The position numbers were made by a program, and so were the translations under genes. From Candidatus Parcubacteria bacterium (GTDB lineage: Bacteria > Patescibacteriota > Patescibacteriia > Patescibacteriales > UBA12075): DNA of 15,963 nucleotides. This document shows positions 1 to 7,347 of the stretch, piece by piece; position 1 is the stretch's first letter, and each line of letters opens with the position of its first letter. The notes under the pieces were generated by a model. It was not told the origin of the DNA. It ran no database searches and was given only the letters and a program-made list of their open reading frames with translations. The stretch spans positions 1-15,963 of the forward strand of contig JAGLLI010000034.1 of NCBI GenBank assembly GCA_023140595.1, given 5' to 3'.

Positions 1-1865
1 CCGATTTTATTTTTAATCGCGCTTAAATCTTTTAATTCATGCCTAATCTCAATTTCCAAATCTTCCAAGCGCGTTTCATAACGGGTTGAATTAATTTTTA
101 TTGACTGCATTTGATTATTACTGTCATTTAATTCACTCTGCAATTCCTGCAAATTTCTTTGCAAAGAAAAAAGGCGATTGCGTTTTTCCTCTTCTGACGC
201 GCTGATGCTGCTTATTTTTTCTTTAATAATTAAAATATTCTCTTGCGCGGCGGCAATTTTCATTTTTAAAACAGACTGCTCTTTGCCTAATTCTTTAAAA
301 TCTGATTTTTTTTCATTCTGCTGTAAGCGCTTTTCAATTTCTAACAATTCATTTTTAAGGCTTTGTTTTTTTTCATTTAACAATTTTATTCTTTCAGTTT
401 TTGCTGACAACAAAAGATTATTTTCGTTAATTTTATTAATTAATTCCTCTTTTTCTTGAGATAATTTGCTTAAAACAATTTGCGCTTTTTTTAATTTATT
501 ATTTTGATTATTTGAATTGCCTCCATTAAAAATAATATTTTTTAATTCTTTTAATTCTTTTTTTGTTTTTAAAGTAAGAGTTTTGATTTTTTCAAACTCG
601 GTAATATTCTCCGCCGCCTCCAAATCCGTTAATATTTTATGCAGCATTTTATTAGCGGTTTTCATATTATCGTCTTCAGTATTTTCTTCTTCTGTTGAAA
701 GAGTTTTGCTTATCTTCTTGATTTCAGAATCAATTTTTTCTTTGGCAAACCTTAAATTCTTAATTTTTTCCTGTTCTTGTTTTATATTTACATTTATATT
801 TTCAACTTCTTCGCTGATTTTTTCCAAGTCTTTATTAATTACTTCTTTTTTATTAAACAAAAAGGACAAATCATGCTGTCCGCTTGCTTCCAACTTGGTT
901 TCCATTTGCGCGTCAACCTTGGCTAAGGCGCGGTTTAATTCGTCTTTCTTGCCTTGAATTTGTCCTAATTCATTTTGCAATGAATTAAATTCATTTTCTT
1001 TTTCACTTTCAATTTTTAACTGCTCTAAATCTTTATTTAAATTATCAAGTTTTTTTTCTTTAACAAATTTAATTTTTTCCAATTCCAAATATTCATGATT
1101 ATAATTTTTGAATTTTTCATTAATATCATGCCAAATTCGGCTATAATAATCTATTTGCATTTTTTTCAATTCCGTTTCCAACTCGCCGCGCTTATGCAAA
1201 CGGCTGACTTGCCTGGTTAAACTTTTTAACCTTGGTTCAATTTCAGACAAAAGCATCCGCGCCTGAGCCAAATTTTCATAGCTTGATCTAAGTTTATTTA
1301 AAGATTCATCGCGCTTAATTTGATATTGCTTAACGCCTGTAGCTTCATCAAAAAACTCCTTCCGTTCCGATAAAGAAGTGTTTAAAAAACCCTCAACCAT
1401 GCCCTGTCCGATTACGCTGTAAGTTTTTTGTCCAAATTTCGCGCGCGCGAGCAACATTTGAATGTCTGACAGGCGAACACGATTATTATTAATCATATAC
1501 CCGCTGTCGCCATCGCGATACAAACGGCGGGTAATAACAATTTGCGAATATTCAATTGGAGACTTGCCGGATTTAACGCCGTCTTCATTGTTGAGATGCA
1601 AAGAAACCTCGGCCGTTCCGAGTTTTCCTTTTTTGTCAGAACCGGAAAAAATCACATCTTCGGATTTTTTTCCGCGCAAAGTTTTCATGCTTTGCTCTCC
1701 CAGCGCCCAGCGCACCGCGTCAGCCACATTAGACTTGCCAGAACCGTTCGGTCCGACCACGGCAGTAATTCCACGTTTGCTCTCGTCAAGCATTCCAGAA
1801 AACACAAGAGTATTTTTATTGGCAAAAGATTTAAAACCTTGAATTTCTAATTTTTCTAAATACAT
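1..1865 (-). CDS. smc: Chromosome segregation ATPase SMC, N-terminal part (runs off left edge)
   Basis: SMC compacts and segregates the chromosome as an ATP-driven dimer. The visible 621 residues begin MYLEKLEIQGFKSFANK, with the Walker A motif GPNGSGKSN at about residues 33-41, ADAVRWALGEQS just after it, and YSVIGQGMVE plus FFDEATGV, all standard for the SMC N-terminal head. From about residue 165 the protein is charged, Lys/Glu-rich coiled coil, interrupted only around residues 399-455 by a short segment with a Gly-Gly-Asn-Ser-rich turn. The usual hinge domain of about 150 residues, normally at 500-650, is not seen; the sequence at the window edge (RLEDLEIEIRHEL) resembles the returning arm before the C-terminal head. 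The frame was checked at both ends and through the 660-480 region and is open. No Shine-Dalgarno precedes the ATG, which is fixed by the family N-terminus. SMC identity is secure; the hinge interpretation is inference. Confidence 0.95.
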   Translation of the reverse strand, partial: MYLEKLEIQGFKSFANKNTLVFSGMLDESKRGITAVVGPNGSGKSNVADAVRWALGEQSMKTLRGKKSEDVIFSGSDKKGKLGTAEVSLHLNNEDGVKSGKSPIEYSQIVITRRLYRDGDSGYMINNNRVRLSDIQMLLARAKFGQKTYSVIGQGMVEGFLNTSLSERKEFFDEATGVKQYQIKRDESLNKLRSSYENLAQARMLLSEIEPRLKSLTRQVSRLHKRGELETELKKMQIDYYSRIWHDINEKFKNYNHEYLELEKIKFVKEKKLDNLNKDLEQLKIESEKENEFNSLQNELGQIQGKKDELNRALAKVDAQMETKLEASGQHDLSFLFNKKEVINKDLEKISEEVENINVNIKQEQEKIKNLRFAKEKIDSEIKKISKTLSTEEENTEDDNMKTANKMLHKILTDLEAAENITEFEKIKTLTLKTKKELKELKNIIFNGGNSNNQNNKLKKAQIVLSKLSQEKEELINKINENNLLLSAKTERIKLLNEKKQSLKNELLEIEKRLQQNEKKSDFKELGKEQSVLKMKIAAAQENILIIKEKISSISASEEEKRNRLFSLQRNLQELQSELNDSNNQMQSIKINSTRYETRLEDLEIEIRHELKDLSAIKNKI

Positions 1866-1953
1866 AAAATAATAAGGCTCAACAAAGCTTAAGGAAAAAA
1901 TTTTATATATCTTGCCTTTTACGCCCTCTAAGCCCTTTAAAACCTTTAAACAT

Positions 1954-1959
1954 ATTATA
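1954..1959 (-). promoter_or_regulatory. Putative -10 box of the smc promoter
   Basis: A perfect TATAAT reads on the minus strand about 90 bases before the smc ATG and just downstream of the phoH terminator hairpin. At 17-base spacing the -35 position is only T-rich, so the match rests on the -10 box and its location. The implied leader of about 80 nucleotides has no recognised riboswitch. Confidence 0.35.
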
Positions 1960-1980
1960 CTATATTTTCAAGAATTTAAA

Positions 1981-2010
1981 AAGCGGAAAACTTTTTCAAG
2001 TTTTCCGCTT
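1981..2010 (-). terminator. Intrinsic terminator after the PhoH gene
   Basis: A perfect 13-bp inverted repeat (AAGCGGAAAACTT and its complement) encloses a 4-base loop. It starts 11 bases past the restored PhoH stop codon. On the minus strand the stem runs into a short T-rich stretch; on the plus strand a T7 run also lies a few bases beyond. It separates phoH from smc, which therefore needs its own promoter. Confidence 0.75.
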
Positions 2011-2020
2011 TCAGGTTTTT

Positions 2021-3372
2021 TTACAAAAGTTGGCTTGCTAGTTCAGAAAGCCCTGAACGTTCCCCCTTTTCCAAGTTGACATGAGCATGTATTTTTTGTC
2101 CTTTCATGCGCTCAATTAAATAACTAAGACCATTTGACTGGCTATCTAAATACGGATGATCAATCTGGAAGATGTCGCCGGTAAAAACAATTTTTGTGCC
2201 TTTTCCTGCGCGTGTAATAATTGTTTTATTTCGTGCGGAGTAACATTTTGAGCCTCATCAATAATAAAGTATGCCTTAACAATACTTCTTCCGCGAATAT
2301 AAAACAGCGGTGCAATTTCAATTTTTTTATTTTTCCGCATTCCCTGTATTTGTTTACTTATCTCCTTGCTGCCATTTTGAATAACAGATAAATTATCAAA
2401 AAGAGGCTGCATATATGGATCAAGTTTGTTTTCAATTTTTCCAGGAAGAAAACCAGAGTCTTTATTACTTAAAGGTACCGCAGGTCTTGCGATAAGAATT
2501 TGACGATAATTCTTTTTTAATTCTAAAGCAGCCGCTAGGGCAACTAATGTTTTTCCTGTTCCTGCTTTACCGGTTAAAGTTACTAAAGGCACGTTTTCAT
2601 TCATTAGGGCGTCAAAAGCAAATGCTTGTTCCGTATTATATGCTTTTATACCAAAATACTTTTTTATTTGAATACTCCTGAGTTTTTTAGTGTGAGAATC
2701 AAATACCGCCAAAATAGATTTGTTACCATTTTTTAAAGTTAAGTATTCATTTGCCAATAATTCGGGTTTAAAAAAATTATTTGGCAAATCAGCTTCAAAT
2801 GGTGGCTGGTAAAAAGAGTTTATTACTTTTTCAGATAGACCCTCAACAGAACGAATACCTTTGTATATGTCTGAAACATTTTTAACACAATCGGAAGTAT
2901 AGTTTTCGGCCAACAAACCGACGGATTTGGCCTTCAAGCGTAAATTAATGTCTTTTGTTGCTAAAATAACATTTTTAAACCCCTTCTTTTTCGCAACAGC
3001 ATAGGCAGTGTTTAAAATATGGTGATCTGGCTTATCAGGGGAAAAATTGTCTATTATTTCTTTGCACCAGCTGGTTTTTAATTTAATGCTAATTAAGCCA
3101 TTGCCGTTGCCAATTTTTACGCCTTCGTTAAATATTTTATTTTTTGACAAAGCATCAAGATTACGCAAGAATTTCCTTGCGTTAACATTAATCTGTTCTT
3201 TGCCGCGCTTAAATCCGTCTAACTCTTCCAACACAACAACCGACAAAATAATGTCATGCTCATCAAAATGATAAAGGCATTCATCGTCATGTAAAATTAC
3301 ATTTGTGTCAGGAATAATAGTTTTCTTTTTTGTTATTTTCTCTCTTTTTTTAGCAATTCGTTTCTTAGCCAT
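2021..3372 (-). CDS. PIN-PhoH family ATPase/ribonuclease (YlaK-like), interrupted by a -1 frameshift
   Basis: The N-terminal PIN domain has acidic residues typical of this nuclease fold (PDTNV with D22, E50, D116, D141); the C-terminal PhoH domain has Walker A TGKAGTGKT at 267-275 and Walker B FIIDEAQN with D372/E373. Proteins of this layout are predicted RNA-processing or degrading enzymes. The frame from 3372 holds to L386 and then runs out of frame to a stop at 2146. Rereading base 2215, a -1 step, restores the canonical tail beginning TRAGKGTKIVFTGDIFQIDH and ending SGLSELASQLL at 2021, giving about 450 residues, the usual family length (B. subtilis YlaK is about 440). No slippery heptamer is present at the step, so a lost base (mutation or assembly error) is likelier than programmed frameshifting. 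The start is supported by the only strong Shine-Dalgarno in the window. Confidence 0.9.
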
Positions 3373-3378
3373 TTTTAT

Positions 3379-3385
3379 CTCCTTT
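3379..3385 (-). promoter_or_regulatory. Strong Shine-Dalgarno of the PhoH gene
   Basis: AAAGGAG on the minus strand lies 6 bases before the ATG at 3372. It fixes the start and is exceptional: none of the other complete genes here has a comparable site. Confidence 0.8.
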
Positions 3386-3398
3386 ATTTTAAGTTGTT

Positions 3399-3432
3399 AA
3401 AAAACAAAAAATCCGCCCCCTTTTAAGACGGA
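3399..3432 (-). terminator. Hairpin plus U-tract between the ROK kinase gene and PhoH
   Basis: On the minus strand TCCGTC pairs with GGCGGA (one G-U wobble, 9-base loop) and is followed by T6-G-T6. This is a weak-stemmed but otherwise standard intrinsic terminator about 70 bases past the ROK stop. It lies only 14 bases upstream of the PhoH Shine-Dalgarno, so if PhoH has a promoter further upstream (TATATAATAA near 3450 is a candidate -10) it would act as a leader attenuator. Confidence 0.6.
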
Positions 3433-3501
3433 AACAATAGTTTAATGAACTTTATTATATATAACTTAGCAGAAAAATATTAAAAAATCAAGTACAAAAA
3501 T

Positions 3502-4362
3502 CTACTTCACCAAACAAGCCGCGCCGATGGCGCCGGCATGCTTGCCTATTTTTGATTTTAAAATTTTAATATTTTTTCTGGCTTCTGATGAGCTTATATT
3601 TTCTTTCATTGTTTTTTTAGCAATAGACAAAAATAAATCGCTGGAATTAATCGCGCCGCCGCCAAGCACAATTACTCTGGGCGCGATTAAATTTACAATA
3701 TTTGCCAAAGCTAATCCTAAAAATTTACCTAATTCTTCATAACTTTTTTCAGCCAGCACATCTCCTCTGTACGCCTCTTCGGCTAACAAAGCTGGATTGT
3801 TTTGCGTTAATTTATGATATGCTTCTTCCAGTTTTATGCCCGTGTTAAAATCAATAATCATCTCTCCCGGCTCGCCTGACCCGCCAAAAGGCGCGCGATA
3901 AATATCATTGTTAAGCCACCACCCTCCGCCAACGCCGGTTCCCATAATAAAGCCGTAAACATTATCATGTTTTTTTGCCACGCCAAGAGTCGCGACCGCT
4001 CGCGTAAAACAATTACTATCATTATCAATTATTATCGGGAAACCCGTTCTTTTTTCCAGCTCCCGCGTTAAGCATACCCCGTTTATTAAAGGAATATTTG
4101 GAGAATACAATATTTTTCCCTCCTTATAATCAATCACTCCGGCAGCGCCTAAGCCTATCCTGGAAATTTTTATTTTTAATTCTTTTGCTTTCTCTTCCAA
4201 AGGCTCAATTAAAGCCAGCATCATTACAAAAATATGTTCCAAATCGTCTTTTGGCGTTGCCAAAGTACAATCCATTATCACTTTTTCACCATCAAAAAGC
4301 ACAGCGCTCATTTTTGTGCCGCCCAAGTCAATGCCGATTGAGTAAGTTTTATTTTTTGGCAT
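3502..4362 (-). CDS. ROK-family sugar kinase (glucokinase-like) without the zinc motif
   Basis: ROK kinases phosphorylate hexoses such as glucose, fructose or N-acyl-hexosamines in the cytoplasm. Visible motifs are the phosphate-binding DLGGTK (12-17), the catalytic Asp in NDSN (D115), GTGVGGG (141-147) and the adenosine-site VLGGGA (232-237). At 286 residues it is slightly short. It departs from the family at the AGEIGH position, here SGEPGE (162-167): the His that binds both zinc and sugar is Glu, and the Cys-rich zinc-binding segment that follows is missing, replaced by DFNTGIKLEE. Substrate recognition may therefore differ. It is the last gene of an operon, 15 bases after the glycosidase gene, which suggests it could phosphorylate a sugar released by that enzyme; this link is inference. 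The ATG has no Shine-Dalgarno. Confidence 0.88.
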   Translation of the reverse strand: MPKNKTYSIGIDLGGTKMSAVLFDGEKVIMDCTLATPKDDLEHIFVMMLALIEPLEEKAKELKIKISRIGLGAAGVIDYKEGKILYSPNIPLINGVCLTRELEKRTGFPIIIDNDSNCFTRAVATLGVAKKHDNVYGFIMGTGVGGGWWLNNDIYRAPFGGSGEPGEMIIDFNTGIKLEEAYHKLTQNNPALLAEEAYRGDVLAEKSYEELGKFLGLALANIVNLIAPRVIVLGGGAINSSDLFLSIAKKTMKENISSSEARKNIKILKSKIGKHAGAIGAACLVK

Positions 4363-4377
4363 ATTATTAAAATTATT

Positions 4378-5376
4378 CTAAAACAATTTCCCAGCCTCTT
4401 CCCAAAACCGCCCATCCCCATTCACTTTCAATTCCCAGTACCACCATTCAACTCCCCATAAATAAAATTCTTTAAAACCGGTTTTGCGGGAAAAATCAAT
4501 CATGTCTTTAAACTTTTCCAAGCTCATTGTAATATCTCTTTCTGTTTTTGGCAATTTCTGAAACGGAACCGGCCCCCATGGTTCGGCTTGTAATTCTATT
4601 ACCACCCATTTTTCCGGACTGGAAAAAATACGGGTAATGTTTTTTTTAAAGCGAAAAAAACCCGGTTCAATAGGATAATGCACATAAGACCTTAAAAGCT
4701 TGGAATAAGTATCCCTATACATTGTGGTGCCGAAAATATCAGCGCGTTTTGCCGCCGGTATCCAAGCGGACAATTCTCCTGAATCAGTAACAACTATCGG
4801 TCTATCGTCCAAACTTTTCACTAAGGCAATTTCCTTGTCCAATAAATCTTTATCCAGTTTAGGACATTCTCCGAAATTAATCAAGAACGGTTCATTTTCC
4901 ACCTGCCAGGCAGTAATATTTTTATTATCTTTATAACGATTTATTGTTAATGCAATATATTCCAATAACTGCTCGCTTTTTTCTTCTTGCGAAACATTTT
5001 CAATCCATTTTGGAAAATGGCACTCAGGCCAGCGCGGTAAGCGCCCTCCAACCGCTAAAATTATTTCCGTTCCGGCCTCGCTTGCTTTTTCAATTTGCCA
5101 ATCCAAATCCTCCCAGCTGTAATTATCTTTTTCTTTTTCAATTTCATCCCAATATGCGGCTAATCTGATTTTTTTTACTTTTAAATCATCTAAAATGCTT
5201 ATATAAGTTTCTTGCCAGTCAAGCCCCAAGCTTTTTGCCTGCTTTAAAGAAAAAGTTACACCATAGCTTAAATCCTTTTTATCATAAATACAGCCGCGGC
5301 TTAACAAAAAAATCAAAAACAAAAAAATAATCAAAAAAATGTAAAAATATTTTATTTTTTTAATTGTTTTAAACAT
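4378..5376 (-). CDS. Membrane-anchored clan GH-A glycoside hydrolase-like protein
   Basis: Residues 8-27 form a single hydrophobic segment after a Lys-rich N-terminus, so the protein is probably anchored in the membrane with its catalytic domain outside. The rest reads as a cellulase-superfamily TIM barrel: strand-1 GVTFSLKQAKSLGLDW, WQVENEP with the Asn-Glu pair (N161-E162, acid/base), and VVIELQAEPWGP at the end of strand 7 with E261 (or E265) as likely nucleophile, followed by YLWGVEWWYW. Both catalytic glutamates are present, so activity is expected, but the exact GH family and substrate cannot be read from sequence. It lies 9 bases downstream of the pilin-like gene and 15 bases before the ROK kinase. 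A Cys at position 29 follows the hydrophobic stretch but without a convincing lipobox. Confidence 0.8.
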   Translation of the reverse strand: MFKTIKKIKYFYIFLIIFLFLIFLLSRGCIYDKKDLSYGVTFSLKQAKSLGLDWQETYISILDDLKVKKIRLAAYWDEIEKEKDNYSWEDLDWQIEKASEAGTEIILAVGGRLPRWPECHFPKWIENVSQEEKSEQLLEYIALTINRYKDNKNITAWQVENEPFLINFGECPKLDKDLLDKEIALVKSLDDRPIVVTDSGELSAWIPAAKRADIFGTTMYRDTYSKLLRSYVHYPIEPGFFRFKKNITRIFSSPEKWVVIELQAEPWGPVPFQKLPKTERDITMSLEKFKDMIDFSRKTGFKEFYLWGVEWWYWELKVNGDGRFWEEAGKLF

Positions 5377-5385
5377 TAAAATATT

Positions 5386-5823
5386 CTAAAAATACAAATA
5401 ACCCTCAATTGTATCTTCGGTAAATGTAATCACAAATTGCGCTATCGCGTAAGCGGCGATAACGATTATCATTCCGATTATAGCTCCTTTTAATTGGCTT
5501 TTGGCTTTTGTAATTTCTTCTTCATTGCCGCGCGAATTCATCCAGCGAAATCCGGCTAAAATTATTAAAACCGTAAAAAACAAGCCCAGCAGACCCAAAA
5601 AAATCACTACTCCGCTTACGACAATATCACGCAAATCTCTTGGCTCGCCGCCCGCGCCCTCAAAAACCTCTCCTATTTCCTCGGACTCAGTCCCCATACC
5701 GCTATTTTTTTGCAAATCCCATAAATTTGAATCTGCTATCGCGATATTCTGAGTGTTGATAAATACCGTAAAAATCCAAAAAAAAGCCAGTAATAAAAAA
5801 AGTATTTTTTTAGTTATTTTCAT
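5386..5823 (-). CDS. Pilin-like small membrane protein (Mbov_0395 / VirB2-like type)
   Basis: A 145-residue protein with a signal-peptide-like N-terminus (about residues 1-30, likely cut near AIA-DS), an acidic linker with many Gly and Glu residues, and two transmembrane helices (about 66-92 and 110-133) separated by a short charged loop, FRWMNSRGNEEEITKAKSQL. This arrangement, including the loop pattern GFxWMxxxGNEEEIxxAK, matches the small pilin-like proteins of type IV secretion or conjugation systems abundant in Patescibacteria. No other secretion genes are in the window, so it stands apart from any machine. It is first in the minus-strand operon with the glycosidase and ROK kinase and is transcribed from the promoter at 5853-5881. 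Family assignment is from pattern recognition. Confidence 0.75.
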   Translation of the reverse strand: MKITKKILFLLLAFFWIFTVFINTQNIAIADSNLWDLQKNSGMGTESEEIGEVFEGAGGEPRDLRDIVVSGVVIFLGLLGLFFTVLIILAGFRWMNSRGNEEEITKAKSQLKGAIIGMIIVIAAYAIAQFVITFTEDTIEGYLYF

Positions 5824-5852
5824 AAATATTGTGCTATAATTATTATAATTAC

Positions 5853-5881
5853 ATTATACCTAAATTTCCTAAATTATTCAA
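5853..5881 (-). promoter_or_regulatory. Promoter of the pilin-glycosidase-ROK operon
   Basis: On the minus strand TTGAAT, a 17-base spacer and a perfect TATAAT lie about 30 bases before the ATG at 5823, implying a leader of roughly 20-25 nucleotides without a Shine-Dalgarno. The region is divergent: a weaker plus-strand candidate for the flippase operon, TTGTGC at 5829-5834 and CATTAT at 5852-5857 (17-base spacing), overlaps it, so the two promoters may compete. Confidence 0.6.
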
Positions 5882-5890
5882 AGAAAATTC

Positions 5891-7333
5891 ATGCGTTTAT
5901 CCACAAAAATTGCTTATAACACTATTATTCAAATAATCAGCAAAGTTCTTTCCATTATACTCGGCCTGATTTCAATAGCGATTATTACGCGGCACTTGGG
6001 GCAAAACGGTTTTGGGCAATATACGACTATTATTACTTTTCTATCTTTTTTTGGCATTATCGCCGATCTGGGACTGACTCTGGTTACTATTCAAATAATC
6101 AGCAAGCAGGGAATTAACCATGATAAAGCTTTGGGAAATTTATTGGGACTGCGCTTGATTTCCGCTCTTATTTTTTTAGGCCTGGCGCCGATTATTGTTT
6201 TATTATTTCCTTACTCCGCCGAAGTTAAAACCGGAGTGGCAATAGCCTCCTTTTCCTTTCTCTTTATCGCTTTAAATCAAGTACTGGTCGGTTTATTCCA
6301 AAAAAAATTGCGCATGGATAAGGTTTCTATCGCGGAAATCGCAAGCCGTTTAGTTCTGCTTTTTGGAATTATTATAGCTGTAAAATTTAATTACGGCTTG
6401 CAGGGCATTTTAGCTGCAACTGTTTTTTCAAGTCTTGTCAGTTTCTTGCTTCATTTTATTTTCTCAAAAAAATTCGCAATAATAAAATTAAAATTTGATT
6501 TAATATATTGGCAAGAGATTATTAAAAAATCCTGGCCGCTTGCCATCACAATCACGCTTAATCTTATTTATCTTAAATCAGACACCTTGTTTCTTTCCGT
6601 GATCCCAAGGGATTCTGACATTGGCATAATCGCGGAAGTGGGAATATATGGCGCGGCTTACAAAGTAATTGATGTTTTAATTACGATTCCGTTTATGTTT
6701 GCCGGAATAATACTGCCGATAATGGCTAAAAATTGGCTGGCTGGAAAAAAAGATGTTTTCGCGATTATTCTGCAAAAATCTTTTGACGTCCTGGTAATGC
6801 TTGGCCTGCCAATAGCGGTTGGCGCGCAATTTGTTGCCGAAGATGTTATGGTTATTGTTGCCGGCAATGATTTTTCAGCTTCAGGACCGATTTTAAAAGT
6901 TTTAATATTTGCCACTACGGCTATATTTTTGGGTAATATGTTTGCTCACGCGATTATCGCCATAAACAAGCAAAAAAAAGTTATCAAAGCCTATATTTTC
7001 GTGGCAATCACCTCTGTAATCGGCTACCTTGTAGTTATTCCTAATTTTTCTTACATGGGCGCCGCATGGGTGACGATTTATTCCGAGTTCGCGATTGCAA
7101 TCGCTTCTTTTTGGATTGTTTGGAAATACACCCGCTTTATTCCCAAATTCACGGTTTTTATAAAATCACTAATCGCCTGCTTAATCATGTCGCTTGCGAT
7201 GATTATGCTAAATAACTTAGGAATCAATAATTTAATTGTTATTATTTTAAGCGCTGTCTTTGTTTATTTTGTTTCATTATATTTTTTAAGAGTTTTAAAC
7301 AGGCAGGATGTGTTGGATTTATTGAATAAATAA
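5891..7333 (+). CDS. Polysaccharide flippase (Wzx/RfbX-like, MOP superfamily)
   Basis: A 480-residue integral membrane protein with about 12-14 hydrophobic helices, matching the length of O-antigen and capsule flippases. The N-terminal pattern KVLSIILGLISIAIITRHLG followed by GFGQYT is the hallmark of polysaccharide-biosynthesis MOP exporters, which move lipid-linked glycans across the cytoplasmic membrane. It is first in a plus-strand operon and is followed after 14 bases by a glycosyltransferase, consistent with surface glycan assembly. The substrate cannot be inferred. The ATG, preceded by AAAGAAAATTC, lacks a clear Shine-Dalgarno. Confidence 0.9.
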   Translation: MRLSTKIAYNTIIQIISKVLSIILGLISIAIITRHLGQNGFGQYTTIITFLSFFGIIADLGLTLVTIQIISKQGINHDKALGNLLGLRLISALIFLGLAPIIVLLFPYSAEVKTGVAIASFSFLFIALNQVLVGLFQKKLRMDKVSIAEIASRLVLLFGIIIAVKFNYGLQGILAATVFSSLVSFLLHFIFSKKFAIIKLKFDLIYWQEIIKKSWPLAITITLNLIYLKSDTLFLSVIPRDSDIGIIAEVGIYGAAYKVIDVLITIPFMFAGIILPIMAKNWLAGKKDVFAIILQKSFDVLVMLGLPIAVGAQFVAEDVMVIVAGNDFSASGPILKVLIFATTAIFLGNMFAHAIIAINKQKKVIKAYIFVAITSVIGYLVVIPNFSYMGAAWVTIYSEFAIAIASFWIVWKYTRFIPKFTVFIKSLIACLIMSLAMIMLNNLGINNLIVIILSAVFVYFVSLYFLRVLNRQDVLDLLNK

Positions 7334-7347
7334 AAAAATCTAAATCT

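Noticed and set aside
178..957. Two open frames on the plus strand (178-459 and 517-957) rich in Phe, Ser and Leu.
   Set aside because: They are antisense shadows of the Lys/Glu-rich coiled coil of SMC and have no family motifs.
2209..2223. Programmed -1 ribosomal frameshifting in phoH.
   Set aside because: The bases at the step do not form a slippery heptamer and neither tRNA could re-pair well after slipping.
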